The notes below the pieces were generated by a model. The model ran no database searches, was not told the DNA's origin, and saw only the letters and a list, made by a program, of their open reading frames with translations. Both the position numbers and the translations under genes were made by a program. A DNA stretch of 64,000 bases from Hyphomicrobiaceae bacterium (GTDB lineage: Bacteria; Pseudomonadota; Alphaproteobacteria; Rhizobiales; Hyphomicrobiaceae). The stretch spans positions 20,853-84,852 of the forward strand of contig WBUN01000017.1 of NCBI GenBank assembly GCA_008933705.1. The letters are read 5' to 3'. Of the stretch, positions 28,345 through 37,390 are shown in pieces. Each line of letters begins with the position of its first letter. The first letter of the stretch is position 1.

Positions 28345-29016
28345 TCAGAAGTAAATCAGCCGGTAGCCAAGGTAACGCTGCGAATCGATTGGATCGTGGC
28401 CCAGGCGGTGGCGCAGTCTCTTGCGAAGCTTGCTGATATGGCTTTCGACGACGTTCTCGTCGATCTCTTCGCTGAACAGTCCGTAGACGTAGTTGAAGAT
28501 CTGCGTCTTGGTGACCCGGCAGCCTTTGTTGTTCACGAGATACTCGAGTATGCGTCTCTCGCGGCGCGGAAGGGGCAGCACCTCGCCTTTCACGATCGGA
28601 TCGCGGCCATCGGAGAAGACCTGCATCTCCCCGACGACTGCCACATCCTCCTTCGCCTGCGCCCGGCCGCGAATGGCCTGGATGCGGGCAAGGATCTCGC
28701 GCACATGAATGGGCTTGCGGACCACGTCGTCGACCCCGGCGGCGAAAAGCTCCAAGGTCTCGTCCAGCGATTTGCTGTCGTTCATGGCGATGACTGCGGC
28801 GGGCGATCGAACCCTGATCTTCCTCGGAAGCTCATGCCGGTTGCCGCAGTCCCCGAGCAGGAACGCCTCCACGGCGCCGATGTCCACCTCCGATACGGTG
28901 TTCACCCAGTTATCGAAATCCGACGGGGAGAGACCCGTCGCAGAAACGCCTTCGCGATCAAAGCACGCCGTGTACCCCTCGTTTACGGATTCCCGTTCAT
29001 CGACAATAACGATCAT
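28345..29016 (-). CDS. rem: Rem-like OmpR-type motility regulator
   Basis: A 223-residue response-regulator-like protein. Residues 1-120 form a receiver domain with acidic start (VIVDERE) and the conserved lysine in VRKPIH. The usual phospho-acceptor strand reads [11 protein letters not shown], so the acceptor aspartate is displaced or lost and the receiver may be phosphorylation-independent. Residues about 125-223 are an OmpR/PhoB winged helix ([20 protein letters not shown], then [17 protein letters not shown]). Location directly before flgE matches Rem, the growth-dependent activator of late flagellar genes in Sinorhizobium. No partner kinase is nearby. Confidence 0.85.
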   Translation of the reverse strand: MIVIVDERESVNEGYTACFDREGVSATGLSPSDFDNWVNTVSEVDIGAVEAFLLGDCGNRHELPRKIRVRSPAAVIAMNDSKSLDETLELFAAGVDDVVRKPIHVREILARIQAIRGRAQAKEDVAVVGEMQVFSDGRDPIVKGEVLPLPRRERRILEYLVNNKGCRVTKTQIFNYVYGLFSEEIDENVVESHISKLRKRLRHRLGHDPIDSQRYLGYRLIYF

Positions 29017-29727
29017 CTGATATCCTTCGACTCACATGGTCGTCGTGCCTTTGGGCGGCTACCCTCGCCCACCTGGTCCGTCAACGGGATGGTCACACTC
29101 CTCATCGAGGAAGTTACCGAAAAGACGCACCTTTCCGCGTACGCGCGCGAGAATGCGCGCATGATGTCAGATTGCGGATGGCGAATGACAGAAATCTGAG
29201 AGCGGCAGTGCTGTGCACCTTGATCGTCAGCATGCACCGTGCCTGCTGACTCAACGCTCACCGTGATGCTGCACTTGCAGAATTTCGACGCGCCCTCGCG
29301 CGGCGCGGCCCAGCCGGGACGCGCGATGCGAATCCCGCGCCCGTGAGCCGCGGCGGCGCCCAGGGAAGGCGGCGCCCAGGGGATGAAATGGTCGCAGCCG
29401 AGTCGTGGGTTGTCGATGGTGGTCAAGACCGCAATTGCGATCCTTATGTCGCTACAACACGGTTCGCGGAGGGGGCAATGGACTTCCAGTAGGTCCGTCG
29501 ACAATGGTTGCAGCCGTTGCGGCGGATCCGGGCAAGGGCTTGCTTGGCGGCTGGCGTCCGAATTCCTGCACGGCAGCATCGGGGCTCGCTTTCCGCCGCC
29601 GGGCGAGAGGCGCCTTGCAGGGGGGCAGTCCCAACCCAACGGTTTGTCCTTGCCTTTTCATGGCGGTCGGTCTTTTTGGGTGCCGTGAGACGGCAAACAA
29701 TCCCATCAGCGAGGGGTACAGTTCGAC
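29017..29727. other. 711-bp region without a convincing gene
   Basis: The region lies between the divergent rem and complex I subunit genes. Open frames here have arginine/proline-rich translations typical of noncoding high-GC DNA and no recognisable start context. I see a tandem direct repeat of a 14-base unit (GGCGGCGCCCAGGG at 29352-29365 and 29368-29381). Promoters for rem and for the 29728 gene must lie here, but I cannot point to boxes. No tRNA-like structure was found. Confidence 0.6.
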
Positions 29728-30033
29728 ATGGTTGCCCGAATCTACAAGCCTGCGCAGACTGCCATGCAATCAGGGCCGGCGCGCACCAAGGAATGGCTGC
29801 TCGAGTATGAGCCCGAGGTCGCGCGCGAGATCGATCCGCTGATGGGTTGGACCAGCTCGCGGGATATGAAGGCGCAGTTGCGGCTGAGCTTTGACACGAA
29901 GGAGGAGGCGATCGGCTATGCCGAGCGCAACGCCATCCCCTATCGCGTGATGGATCCGAAGCCGCGTCGTGCGGTGCGCAAATCGTACGCCGACAATTTC
30001 CGCTTCGGACGCAAAGGGTCCTGGACGCACTGA
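29728..30033 (+). CDS. NADH dehydrogenase accessory subunit, NDUFS4 family
   Basis: A 101-residue protein of the ETC complex I subunit family (the 18-kDa NDUFS4 homologue kept by alphaproteobacteria and mitochondria). Typical segments are MVARIYKPAQTAMQSG at the start, WLLEYEPEVAREIDPLMGWT and the C-terminal KSYADNFRFGRKGSWTH. It stabilises the peripheral arm of complex I near the NADH-oxidising module. It stands alone here, as is usual for this gene, which is often separated from the nuo operon. Confidence 0.93.
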   Translation: MVARIYKPAQTAMQSGPARTKEWLLEYEPEVAREIDPLMGWTSSRDMKAQLRLSFDTKEEAIGYAERNAIPYRVMDPKPRRAVRKSYADNFRFGRKGSWTH

Positions 30034-30161
30034 GGCTGTTTTGCGCCCCTCTGAGGCAATCTCGGGTGTGCCGAGGAGCCCTGGGTCACGGGTATATCGC
30101 TTGTGCGAAATCCCGGGATGACAGCCAAAGGATCGGCGGCCCCATCTCGATCGGATGGTCT

Positions 30162-30929
30162 CTAGAGAACGATCTCGCCGCGCAAGAACGCCCGAGCCTC
30201 GGCGCTCGCAGGTTGGGCGAGAAAGGCATCGCGCGGGCTAAGCTCCATCAGCCGCCCGCGATGCAGGAATGCCACCTCATCCCCGAGCCTTCGTGCCTGG
30301 CCGAGGTCGTGGGTGATGAGCACCACGCGCGTTCCCTCTGCCCGTACGGCATTGACCAGGTGCTCGATGGCGGCCGTTGCGGCCGGGTCGAGATTGGAGG
30401 TCGGCTCATCGAGAATCAGGATCTCGGGCTCGGTGGCGAGCGCGCGCACGATCGAAAGAAGCTGCTGCTCACCTCCCGACAGAACCCTGGCCGGGGTCTG
30501 CGCCAGGTGCGAGAGGCGCGCGCGCGTCAGCGCGGCGGAGGCTCGGTCTGCCCGCTCCGAACGCGCGAAGCCGGCAACGGCCAGAGCGTACTCGACGTTG
30601 GCAAGCGCAGAGCGGCGCAGCAGCACGGGGCGTTGGAACACGAAACCGACTTTCGGTGCGCGCTGGCGATCGGGCGGACGGCCGGCCCAGGTGACCTCGC
30701 CCCGCGATGGTCGGACGAGCCCGGCGAGGACGCGCACCAGAAGGCTCTTGCCGGCACCATTCGGGCCGATCAGCACAAGGGTGCCGGTTCCCCCGACCTC
30801 GATGTCGATGGCCTTCAGGATATGCCGGCCGCCCCTTTCAACCGTAAGGTCCTTGCCGATGACGGGCAGGATCGGAGTTCGATGAGCTCTGCTGCCGTCG
30901 ACGAGAGCCCGCTGCATCTTGGTCCTCAC
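30162..30929 (-). CDS. tupC: tungstate-type ABC transporter ATP-binding protein
   Basis: A 255-residue ABC ATPase. Walker A is GPNGAGKS at about residues 55-62, the signature is LSGGEQQLL, and Walker B is ILILDEPTSNLDPAA with the following H-loop VLITHDLGQARRLGDE. It begins with a GTG overlapping the permease stop (GTGA), so the pair is one transcription unit. The permease partner is of the TupB kind, so tungstate is the likely substrate; molybdate or another oxyanion cannot be excluded. The substrate-binding protein gene is missing. Confidence 0.8.
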   Translation of the reverse strand: MRTKMQRALVDGSRAHRTPILPVIGKDLTVERGGRHILKAIDIEVGGTGTLVLIGPNGAGKSLLVRVLAGLVRPSRGEVTWAGRPPDRQRAPKVGFVFQRPVLLRRSALANVEYALAVAGFARSERADRASAALTRARLSHLAQTPARVLSGGEQQLLSIVRALATEPEILILDEPTSNLDPAATAAIEHLVNAVRAEGTRVVLITHDLGQARRLGDEVAFLHRGRLMELSPRDAFLAQPASAEARAFLRGEIVL

Positions 30930-31633
30930 GCGTAGGCGGCGCGCGTCGCCGTGGCCCTGAGGCCCATGACCAGCGCGTTGACCACAATGGCCATGGTCAA
31001 CAAGATGAAGCCGAGACCGAGGGCAAGCGCCAGGTCTCCCTTGGACGTCTCCAGCGCGATGGCCGTCGTCATCACCCTCGTCACGTGATCGATGTTGCCG
31101 CCGACGACGATCACCGCGCCGACCTCCGCGGTCGCACGCCCGAAGCCGGCAAGGCAGGCCGTCATCAAGCTGAAGCGGCCGTCCCAGAGCAAGGTCGGAA
31201 TGGCGCGCACCGGCCCCACGCCCAGCGCGCGCAACTGCTCGTCGTATTCATTCTTCAGATCCTCGATGGTCTGCCGGCCCAGCGCCGCGATGATCGGCGC
31301 GACGAGCACCGTCTGCGCCACGATCATCGCCGCCGGAGAGTAGAGGAGCCCGAAGCCACCCATGGGCCCGGAGTTGGAAAGCATGAGATAGACGATCAAT
31401 CCCACGACGACGGGCGGGAGACCCATCAGTGAATTGATGAGCAGGACGACGACAGACCGGCCCCGGAACGAACCCATGGCAACGAGCGCCCCGATCGGGA
31501 GGCCGACGATGGCTGCGAGGAGGGTCGCAGAAATGCTCACTTTGAGCGACAGCCACACGATTTCCATCAGGCTGGCGTCGGCAACGGCGATGAGCCGGAG
31601 CGCTTCCAGGAAGGCGGTGGTGAAGTCGTGCAT
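30926..31633 (-). CDS. tupB: tungstate-type ABC transporter permease
   Basis: A 235-residue permease with about five to six membrane helices. It contains MEIVWLSLKVSISATLLAAIVGLPIGALVA, LLINSLMGLPPVVVGLIVYL, and the EAA-type cytoplasmic loop (LRALGVGPVRAIPTLLWDGR, then AGFGRATAEVGAVIVVGGNI). The short NSLMGLPPVVVGL motif is the TupB/WtpB pattern. The start at 31633 was chosen because earlier in-frame sequence is arginine/proline-rich and not membrane-like. There is no tupA between it and metC or elsewhere in the window. Confidence 0.82.
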   Translation of the reverse strand: MHDFTTAFLEALRLIAVADASLMEIVWLSLKVSISATLLAAIVGLPIGALVAMGSFRGRSVVVLLINSLMGLPPVVVGLIVYLMLSNSGPMGGFGLLYSPAAMIVAQTVLVAPIIAALGRQTIEDLKNEYDEQLRALGVGPVRAIPTLLWDGRFSLMTACLAGFGRATAEVGAVIVVGGNIDHVTRVMTTAIALETSKGDLALALGLGFILLTMAIVVNALVMGLRATATRAAYA

Positions 31634-31721
31634 GCGCACATGCCCAGCGGTTCGATATGCACAATATTGCTGGGTGTTCGCGAAAAGGTCAAAGATGAAA
31701 GATTTGCAGGATTCTGCCAAG

Positions 31722-32912
31722 CTAAGGCGAGGTCGCGCGGAGCCTCGCGAAGCCGGCATCCAGGTCCGCTTTGAGGTCCTCGACGTCCTCCAGCCCGATG
31801 TGCAGGCGAACGGTCGGTCCCTCGGGGTTCCAGGCGGTGGCCGAGCGTGCGTTTTTGGCATCGAAGGGCAGGGCAAGGCTCTCGTAGCCGCCCCAGGACG
31901 CACCCATGCCGAACAGCTCGAGCCCTTCCAGCATGGCGGCGATCGCCTGTTTGGGGCACGGCTTCAGGATAATCGAGAACAGGCCGGCAGCGCCGAGAAA
32001 GTCGCGTTTCCAGATCTCATGCCCCGGATGACTGGGCAGCGCCGGGTGCAGGACGCGCGCGACCTCCGGGCGCTGCTCGAGCCAGCGCGCAATCTCGACG
32101 CCGGAGTGCCAGTGGCGCTCCATGCGCACCTGAATGGTCCGGAACCCCCTCAGGCCCAGGTACATCTCCTCTGTGCCCGCGCATATGCCCATCGACTGGG
32201 CCTCCGAAAGCATGCGCCGGGCCGTCGCCTCGCCGGCCGTGATCGCGCCGAGCATGGCATCCGCATGGCCAACGATGTATTTCGTCGCGGCCTGGATGGA
32301 GATGTCGACACCGTGGGCGAACGGCTTGAAATAGAGCGGGCTGGCCCAGGTGTTGTCGAGAACGGTGATGGCGCCGCCTTCGCGTGCCGCAGCGGCGATC
32401 GCCGGAATGTCCTGCATCTCGAAAGTCAGCGAGCCGGGACTCTCCGTGAATACGAGGGTCGTGTTCGCCTTCATGAGATGGGTGATGTCTGCGCCGATCG
32501 TCGGGTCGTAGTAGGTCGTCTCTACGCCAAACCGCTTCAACACGCCGTCGCAAATCTTGCGGGTCGGCAGATATACCGAGTCCGCGACCAGGATGTGATC
32601 ACCAGCCTTGGTGAAGGAAAGGAGCACGGTTGCGATGGCCGCAGCGCCCGAAGGCGCCAGCCACGTGCGTGCGCCCCCTTCCAGCGTCGCGATGGCCTCC
32701 TCCAGAGCATCGGAAGTGGGCGTTCCGCGACGGCCATATACGTATTTCTGATCGCGCTTCTCGAAGCTCTCGACGGTCCTGAACAACACCGTCGAGCCCC
32801 GATAAACCGGGGGATTGACGAAGCCGTGGTGCGCAAAAGGGTCGCGGCCGGCATGGGCGATGTCGGTGGCAGTGCGGCGCGGGCGATGCCGCCCATCATC
32901 GGAGCCGGGCAT
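31722..32912 (-). CDS. metC: cystathionine beta-lyase
   Basis: A 396-residue Cys/Met-metabolism PLP enzyme. The PLP lysine is K211 in the SIQAATKYIVGHADAM motif, D186 in VLDNTWASPL binds the pyridine nitrogen, and YGRRGTPTSDALEEAIA is the neighbouring-subunit Tyr/Arg phosphate-binding segment. The sequence pattern (VNPPVYRGSTVLF near the start, GASWGGYESLALPF near the end) matches the alphaproteobacterial MetC branch rather than gamma-lyases. It cleaves cystathionine to homocysteine, pyruvate and ammonia. It is a single gene, divergent from the 33122 binding protein. Confidence 0.9.
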   Translation of the reverse strand: MPGSDDGRHRPRRTATDIAHAGRDPFAHHGFVNPPVYRGSTVLFRTVESFEKRDQKYVYGRRGTPTSDALEEAIATLEGGARTWLAPSGAAAIATVLLSFTKAGDHILVADSVYLPTRKICDGVLKRFGVETTYYDPTIGADITHLMKANTTLVFTESPGSLTFEMQDIPAIAAAAREGGAITVLDNTWASPLYFKPFAHGVDISIQAATKYIVGHADAMLGAITAGEATARRMLSEAQSMGICAGTEEMYLGLRGFRTIQVRMERHWHSGVEIARWLEQRPEVARVLHPALPSHPGHEIWKRDFLGAAGLFSIILKPCPKQAIAAMLEGLELFGMGASWGGYESLALPFDAKNARSATAWNPEGPTVRLHIGLEDVEDLKADLDAGFARLRATSP

Positions 32913-33121
32913 GGGAGGGACGTCCTCTGCAGGGTTATTCTGCTCGCGTCTGGCCCAACGGCGCGCGAAGGTCAAGACTTGACCCTCCGGGCGCGGGCCG
33001 CCAATACCTACAACGCCGCGAGCGGGATAGCGGGGAAATCGGGCAACCGGCGCGAACAGGTGGGCCGGCGCCTATTGCAGGGGTTGGGCATCCGCACGTA
33101 TTGGCAGCCTGGAGAGATGGC

Positions 33122-34159
33122 ATGACGACCCGATTCCGGCGCGCATTCTGGTTTGCTGCGGCGCTCGGGCTCGTGACCTTCGCCTCGGCTGGAAAGGCAG
33201 CAGACGGGGCAGGCGTATTGGAGGCCATACGCGCCCGCGGGCATCTGATCTGCGGGGTGAGCGATGGCCCCAAGGGCTATTCTGCCGTCAACGCACAGGG
33301 CGTCTGGTCGGGCATCAGCGTCGATTTCTGCAAGGCGCTGGCGGCTGCGGTTCTTGGCAGCAAGGAGGCCGTGAGATTTCGCCTGCTGTCCACGAGCGAT
33401 TACCTTTCGGCACTGCGCTCGGGCGAGGTGGACGTGCTCGCCCGCAACGTGGCTATGACGCTGAGCCGCGACACGATGCTCGGCATCCGCTTTCCGGGTG
33501 TGCTCGTCTACGACGGCCAGGGCTTTCTCGTGCGCAAATCGCACGGGGTGTCGAGCGCGCTTGAGCTGTCGGGCGCACGTATCTGCGTGACGACCGAGAC
33601 CACCGACGAGCAAGGCATCAGCGATTTCTTCGGCGCACTCAAGATCCCCTACGAGCTGTTGCGCTTCGACAAATGGCAGGATGTTGTGATGGCCTATGCC
33701 AACAAGAGCTGCCAGATCCTCTCTGCCGACATCTCCACCCTTGCCCTGGCACGCCAGCAGATGCCCGACGCCGGCGAGCACATCATCCTGCCCGAGTTGG
33801 CGAGCAAGCAGCTGATCGGTCCGGCGGTCAGACAGGGCGACGAGGATTGGTTCAGCGTCGTGAAATGGTCGATCTGCGCGTTGATAGCTGCCGAGGAACT
33901 GGGAATCACGAGCATCAACGTCGACACCATGGGCGCGTCCGGGAATGCGGAGGTACGCCGCTTCCTGGGGCTGGACATGGAGTTGGGCAGGCGCCTGGTG
34001 CTGAGCGCGGAGTGGACGCAACGGATCGTCAAGCAGGTGGGCAACTACGGCGAGGTCTTCGACCGCAATCTTGGCCCGAAATCATCCCTGAAGCTTGATC
34101 GGCGGCTCAACAATCTGGCCAGAAACGGCGGCCTTCTCTATGCGCCGTCCTTCCGGTGA
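33122..34159 (+). CDS. amino-acid ABC transporter substrate-binding protein, AapJ/BztA type
   Basis: A 345-residue periplasmic binding protein with a signal peptide ending near AGKAAD. The body reads GHLICGVSDGPKGYSAVNAQ, GVWSGISVDFCKALAAAVLG and SGEVDVLARNVAMTLSRDT, closely following the AapJ/BztA general L-amino-acid receptors. No permease or ATPase genes for this transporter are adjacent, so it is an orphan receptor that may serve a transporter elsewhere. The ATG at 33122 is preferred to an upstream in-frame start because it begins the signal peptide. Confidence 0.88.
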   Translation: MTTRFRRAFWFAAALGLVTFASAGKAADGAGVLEAIRARGHLICGVSDGPKGYSAVNAQGVWSGISVDFCKALAAAVLGSKEAVRFRLLSTSDYLSALRSGEVDVLARNVAMTLSRDTMLGIRFPGVLVYDGQGFLVRKSHGVSSALELSGARICVTTETTDEQGISDFFGALKIPYELLRFDKWQDVVMAYANKSCQILSADISTLALARQQMPDAGEHIILPELASKQLIGPAVRQGDEDWFSVVKWSICALIAAEELGITSINVDTMGASGNAEVRRFLGLDMELGRRLVLSAEWTQRIVKQVGNYGEVFDRNLGPKSSLKLDRRLNNLARNGGLLYAPSFR

Positions 34160-34173
34160 CGCCGCGCCACACG

Positions 34174-35184
34174 TCAACGCATGACCACTTCCACCTGCGC
34201 CGATTGGCCGGCGTGCACGGTGAAATCGCGATGGTAGTCCTGCCCGGCGTGCCTGGCGCTCACCGTGTAGGTGCCAGGCGCGAGGATGTGGGTCGGCAAC
34301 GCCCCCGCGCTTTCCTTGACGGTCTCGCCAAGCGCGTTCGCCACGCTCCACTGCGTATCGGCGATGGCATCCCCGCCGCGGCTGGCGACGAGCTTGAAGG
34401 TCACCCTCGCCGCTGCGTGCTTGAGGGTTGCCTCCGTGAGCTTGCCCGCTTCCACCGTCACGTCCGCGCGGGCGATCGCGTTCGCGTCGCCGTAGACACC
34501 GACGATGCTGTAGATGCCGGCATTTAGCCTGATGACCAGGCCCGGCTTGACCGCGCTCATGACCTTCGTTCTTTGTCCATACTGGTCGCGCTCGTCCGAG
34601 AAGATGTCGTAGCTCACCGCCTTGTCATTGACTGGCTCGCCGCCGACGAGCGCCGGCGTCAGCCGCAAGCCGCCGGCGTTAAGGACGAAGCGCTCCTGGA
34701 CGCTGGCGTTCGCGCCCACGCTGATCTTGCGTGTCAGGTGTGCGCGGCCGAACGCAACAGTGATCATGTAATCGCCGGGCTCCAGCCTGAGCGTCGGGCT
34801 GGGCTCGCGATGGGCGGAGAGCATGCGCGCCTTGCCATCAGGGCCGGGCTTGTCGTGATAGACGCGCCAGACCAAACCGTGCTCGATGCTCTGCCCGTCC
34901 GCCGTGAGCAATGCCACCAGCGAGACCTGGCCGGGGCCGCCCGCGCCGGCGTCGGCCCTGGGCTCCGTCGGCGATCGGGGAACGATGGTCGTGTTGGGAG
35001 GAGGCGCCAGCGTGGCGGGCGGCTCCTGGACGGGCGCCGGCACAGGGGCCCACGCCGGCGGAGCCGGAGCAGGGACACTTGTCTGGGGCTGCCAGCCGCC
35101 GGGCTGCTGCTGCGCGTCAAGCGGCGCGGCGCCGGCACAAACCGCGCCAGCCATCAACAACAGCAATCTCCACCCGTATGTCAT
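34174..35184 (-). CDS. exported beta-sandwich repeat protein (unknown function)
   Basis: A 336-residue protein with a signal peptide (MTYGWRLLLLMAGAVCAGAAPLDA), a Pro/Ala-rich linker to about residue 85, and then three or so repeated units of about 75-80 residues. Each ends in a turn such as LEPGDYMITVAFG, LNAGIYSIVGVYG or LAPGTYTVSARHA. These look like carboxypeptidase-regulatory/Ig-like sandwiches. The last unit closely matches the final unit of the VWA protein encoded just upstream (35301-37304). It follows that gene by 116 nt on the same strand, so the two are probably co-transcribed and arose by duplication. I do not know the function; a cell-envelope role is inferred. Confidence 0.75.
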   Translation of the reverse strand: MTYGWRLLLLMAGAVCAGAAPLDAQQQPGGWQPQTSVPAPAPPAWAPVPAPVQEPPATLAPPPNTTIVPRSPTEPRADAGAGGPGQVSLVALLTADGQSIEHGLVWRVYHDKPGPDGKARMLSAHREPSPTLRLEPGDYMITVAFGRAHLTRKISVGANASVQERFVLNAGGLRLTPALVGGEPVNDKAVSYDIFSDERDQYGQRTKVMSAVKPGLVIRLNAGIYSIVGVYGDANAIARADVTVEAGKLTEATLKHAAARVTFKLVASRGGDAIADTQWSVANALGETVKESAGALPTHILAPGTYTVSARHAGQDYHRDFTVHAGQSAQVEVVMR

Positions 35185-35300
35185 GCGGTCGCGCCGCCAC
35201 TCCATGCGCAATTGCCGTTGTCGAGGCTCAGTCACGAGTCCAGCAAATTCAAGGCAACGACGCAGGACCATCCGGCCAGGTCGCCCGGTCCGGCAGGTTG

Positions 35301-37304
35301 TCAGTCGGCCACGACCTCGACTTGCCGGGACTCGCCAGAGCGTAGCTCAATTTGGCGGTCGTAGCGCTTTTGCGGCGTTTCGGCGCGCACGAGGTAGCGG
35401 CCGGCCTGCAGGGTTGCCGAGGGCTCTGCCTGGCCGGTCGTCCACACGCTTCGCCCCGCCTCATCCCGGATGTCCCAGAACACGTCAGCCAGGGCGGGGC
35501 CGCCGGGGCTGCCGGTGAGGCGCAGCTTCAGCGCGGCGGCCTGCTGTTCGAGGCTGAGCTGCTGCGGCACTCCCGCCTTGAGCTCGATCTCGCGGACGGT
35601 GCGTACGTTCATGGCCCCGTATCGCCCCTCCACACGATAGCGGCCGGCGGGCAGGAGCAGAACCGGCGCTGCGCGGCTGGTCGTCACCGCCTCCGGCGGG
35701 GAGCTGTCGACCCGCTCCACCCGATAGGACACCGCCTCGCTGGGGGCTTGCGTGCTTCCCACCAGCTTGGTTGCGAGCGCGAGCCGGCCCGGCGTCAGCG
35801 ACAAGGTGCGCTTCACCGCATCACCCGGTCCCAGGGCCAGTTGCTCGCGTGCCTCAAGACCACCCTGGCGGGCGATCGCGTAGTACGTGCCGGGCGGGAG
35901 TATGAACTCCGCCTGTCGCGCGGCCGAGCGCGCCACCTCGCGCCGGCCTCTAGGGGCATCCGGATCGTCCTCGACGATCGAGAACACCACGGGTGAGTCC
36001 GCGGTCTCTGCGATGTCACGCATGGATGCCGTGAGCTGAACCCGGGCGGCATTGACGGCAATGTCGATGCGGCCTTGCGTTCCGGCTGGCACCACCACCG
36101 CGCGATCGACGCGCACCTGGCCCAGTTCCACGTGTACGACGTAGCGGCCGGCCGCAAGTGTTGCCACCCCTTCGCCGCCTTTGAACAAGACGACGGGCGG
36201 GCCAGCAGGCCCGTCCTTCTTGGTCTCCGCACCCTGGCCGGCATCGTTGATTGTGATGATGGCATCGTCCAGGGGGGCACCGGTTTTCTGCATCTGGGCA
36301 CGCACCAGCAGCGTGCCGGCGTTCATCACGAGGGCAATGGCCGTGGGTGCCTTGTCTGCGACCTCCACGGTCTGGCGGGCAACCGCCGTTCCGTCGCGCG
36401 CCTCGACGATGTAGCGGCCGGGGGCCACAGGCACCATCGGGCTCGCGGCCTTGCCTTCGAACAGAACCGCGCCGGGCTGCCCTTCACCCGTGACCGTCCA
36501 TTGCACGGGCCAGCTCACGGGTTCACCCTTCGCGGCCAGGAGCGCGCGAAGGTAAAGGCCGGGCGGCGCGTCGGCGGGGATCGGCGCAGGCGCTGCCGTC
36601 GGACCGGTTCGCGGGGCGACGCGAGGACTGGCACCTGCCGGCTCGGCGCTCGCCAGACGCAGGGCCTCTTCAATGGCCGGGGCGACCTGATCGGCACTCT
36701 GGGCATTGAGGTGGCGCCCTCCCGTGATCTGCGGCAGGCACGCCATCTTGGCAAGATCGGCTGGTTTTGCGGCCAATCCGACGACATGGGCCGTGATGCC
36801 CGCCGCGCGCAGCTCAGCCGCTGCCGCACAAAGATCGGGCTGGCAGTTGTCGGCATCGTCGTGGATCAGCACGAGGCTGCGCGGACCGTTGCGGTTGGAC
36901 AGCGATTTTGCCGCCTCTCGCAGGGCCAGCGTCAACGGCCCCCTGCCTCTCGGATTGTAGGGCCCCAGAGGGGCCATGACCCGGTCCACGTCCAGGCGCT
37001 CCGGCTGGATCATGACCTCCACGTCGCCGCAGTCACCCCGCCTATGCCCGAAGCCGGCCAGACCGACGCGGGTCTCGGGACCGATCGTGCTCAAGGCGCG
37101 CCTGAGGCCGTCGCGCGCAAGCACCAGCTTGCTCTGCCTGGCACCCTCCATGTTGCCCCAGATCGAGCCCGATCCGTCGAAGACGATGATGACGTTCGGC
37201 GGATCAGTCCCCTGGGCACGCGCAGGCCCAATGCCGCCGAGCAGCAGCGCCAGCAGGGCACGGACGCCCCATCCCAACCCCGAGCTCCACATGGTTGTTG
37301 CCAT
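35301..37304 (-). CDS. VWA domain protein with C-terminal beta-sandwich repeats
   Basis: A 667-residue exported protein. A signal peptide ends near GPARA. A von Willebrand A domain occupies about residues 35-215 with an intact MIDAS start (DGSGSIWG from D43) and the later LVLIHDDADNCQPDLC loop. From about residue 240 there are repeated beta-sandwich units ending in turns like VAPGRYIVEARDG, LAAGRYVVHVELG, LPPGTYYAIARQG and LQAGRYLVRAETP. MIDAS-containing VWA domains bind protein ligands through a metal. The ligand here is unknown. The start at 37304 gives a proper signal peptide. Confidence 0.85.
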   Translation of the reverse strand: MATTMWSSGLGWGVRALLALLLGGIGPARAQGTDPPNVIIVFDGSGSIWGNMEGARQSKLVLARDGLRRALSTIGPETRVGLAGFGHRRGDCGDVEVMIQPERLDVDRVMAPLGPYNPRGRGPLTLALREAAKSLSNRNGPRSLVLIHDDADNCQPDLCAAAAELRAAGITAHVVGLAAKPADLAKMACLPQITGGRHLNAQSADQVAPAIEEALRLASAEPAGASPRVAPRTGPTAAPAPIPADAPPGLYLRALLAAKGEPVSWPVQWTVTGEGQPGAVLFEGKAASPMVPVAPGRYIVEARDGTAVARQTVEVADKAPTAIALVMNAGTLLVRAQMQKTGAPLDDAIITINDAGQGAETKKDGPAGPPVVLFKGGEGVATLAAGRYVVHVELGQVRVDRAVVVPAGTQGRIDIAVNAARVQLTASMRDIAETADSPVVFSIVEDDPDAPRGRREVARSAARQAEFILPPGTYYAIARQGGLEAREQLALGPGDAVKRTLSLTPGRLALATKLVGSTQAPSEAVSYRVERVDSSPPEAVTTSRAAPVLLLPAGRYRVEGRYGAMNVRTVREIELKAGVPQQLSLEQQAAALKLRLTGSPGGPALADVFWDIRDEAGRSVWTTGQAEPSATLQAGRYLVRAETPQKRYDRQIELRSGESRQVEVVAD

Positions 37305-37390
37305 CCGACGACAGTTGAAGCGTTCCAGCTTGCCCCATTGTACTCGGGAGGAACTTGGTTTAGCGAGGGCTTTGGTTCTGCAATATCCGA

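Noticed and set aside
29017..29727. Small genes or an RNA gene in the rem upstream region
   Set aside because: Frames are short and Arg/Pro rich and no cloverleaf or conserved structure could be drawn.
31434..33125. Long plus-strand frame of 563 codons
   Set aside because: Antisense across tupB and metC; the composition is not protein-like and the real genes have intact motifs.
33122..34159. The binding protein at 33122 as the missing TupA
   Set aside because: Its sequence follows AapJ/BztA amino-acid receptors and it is on the opposite strand with metC between.
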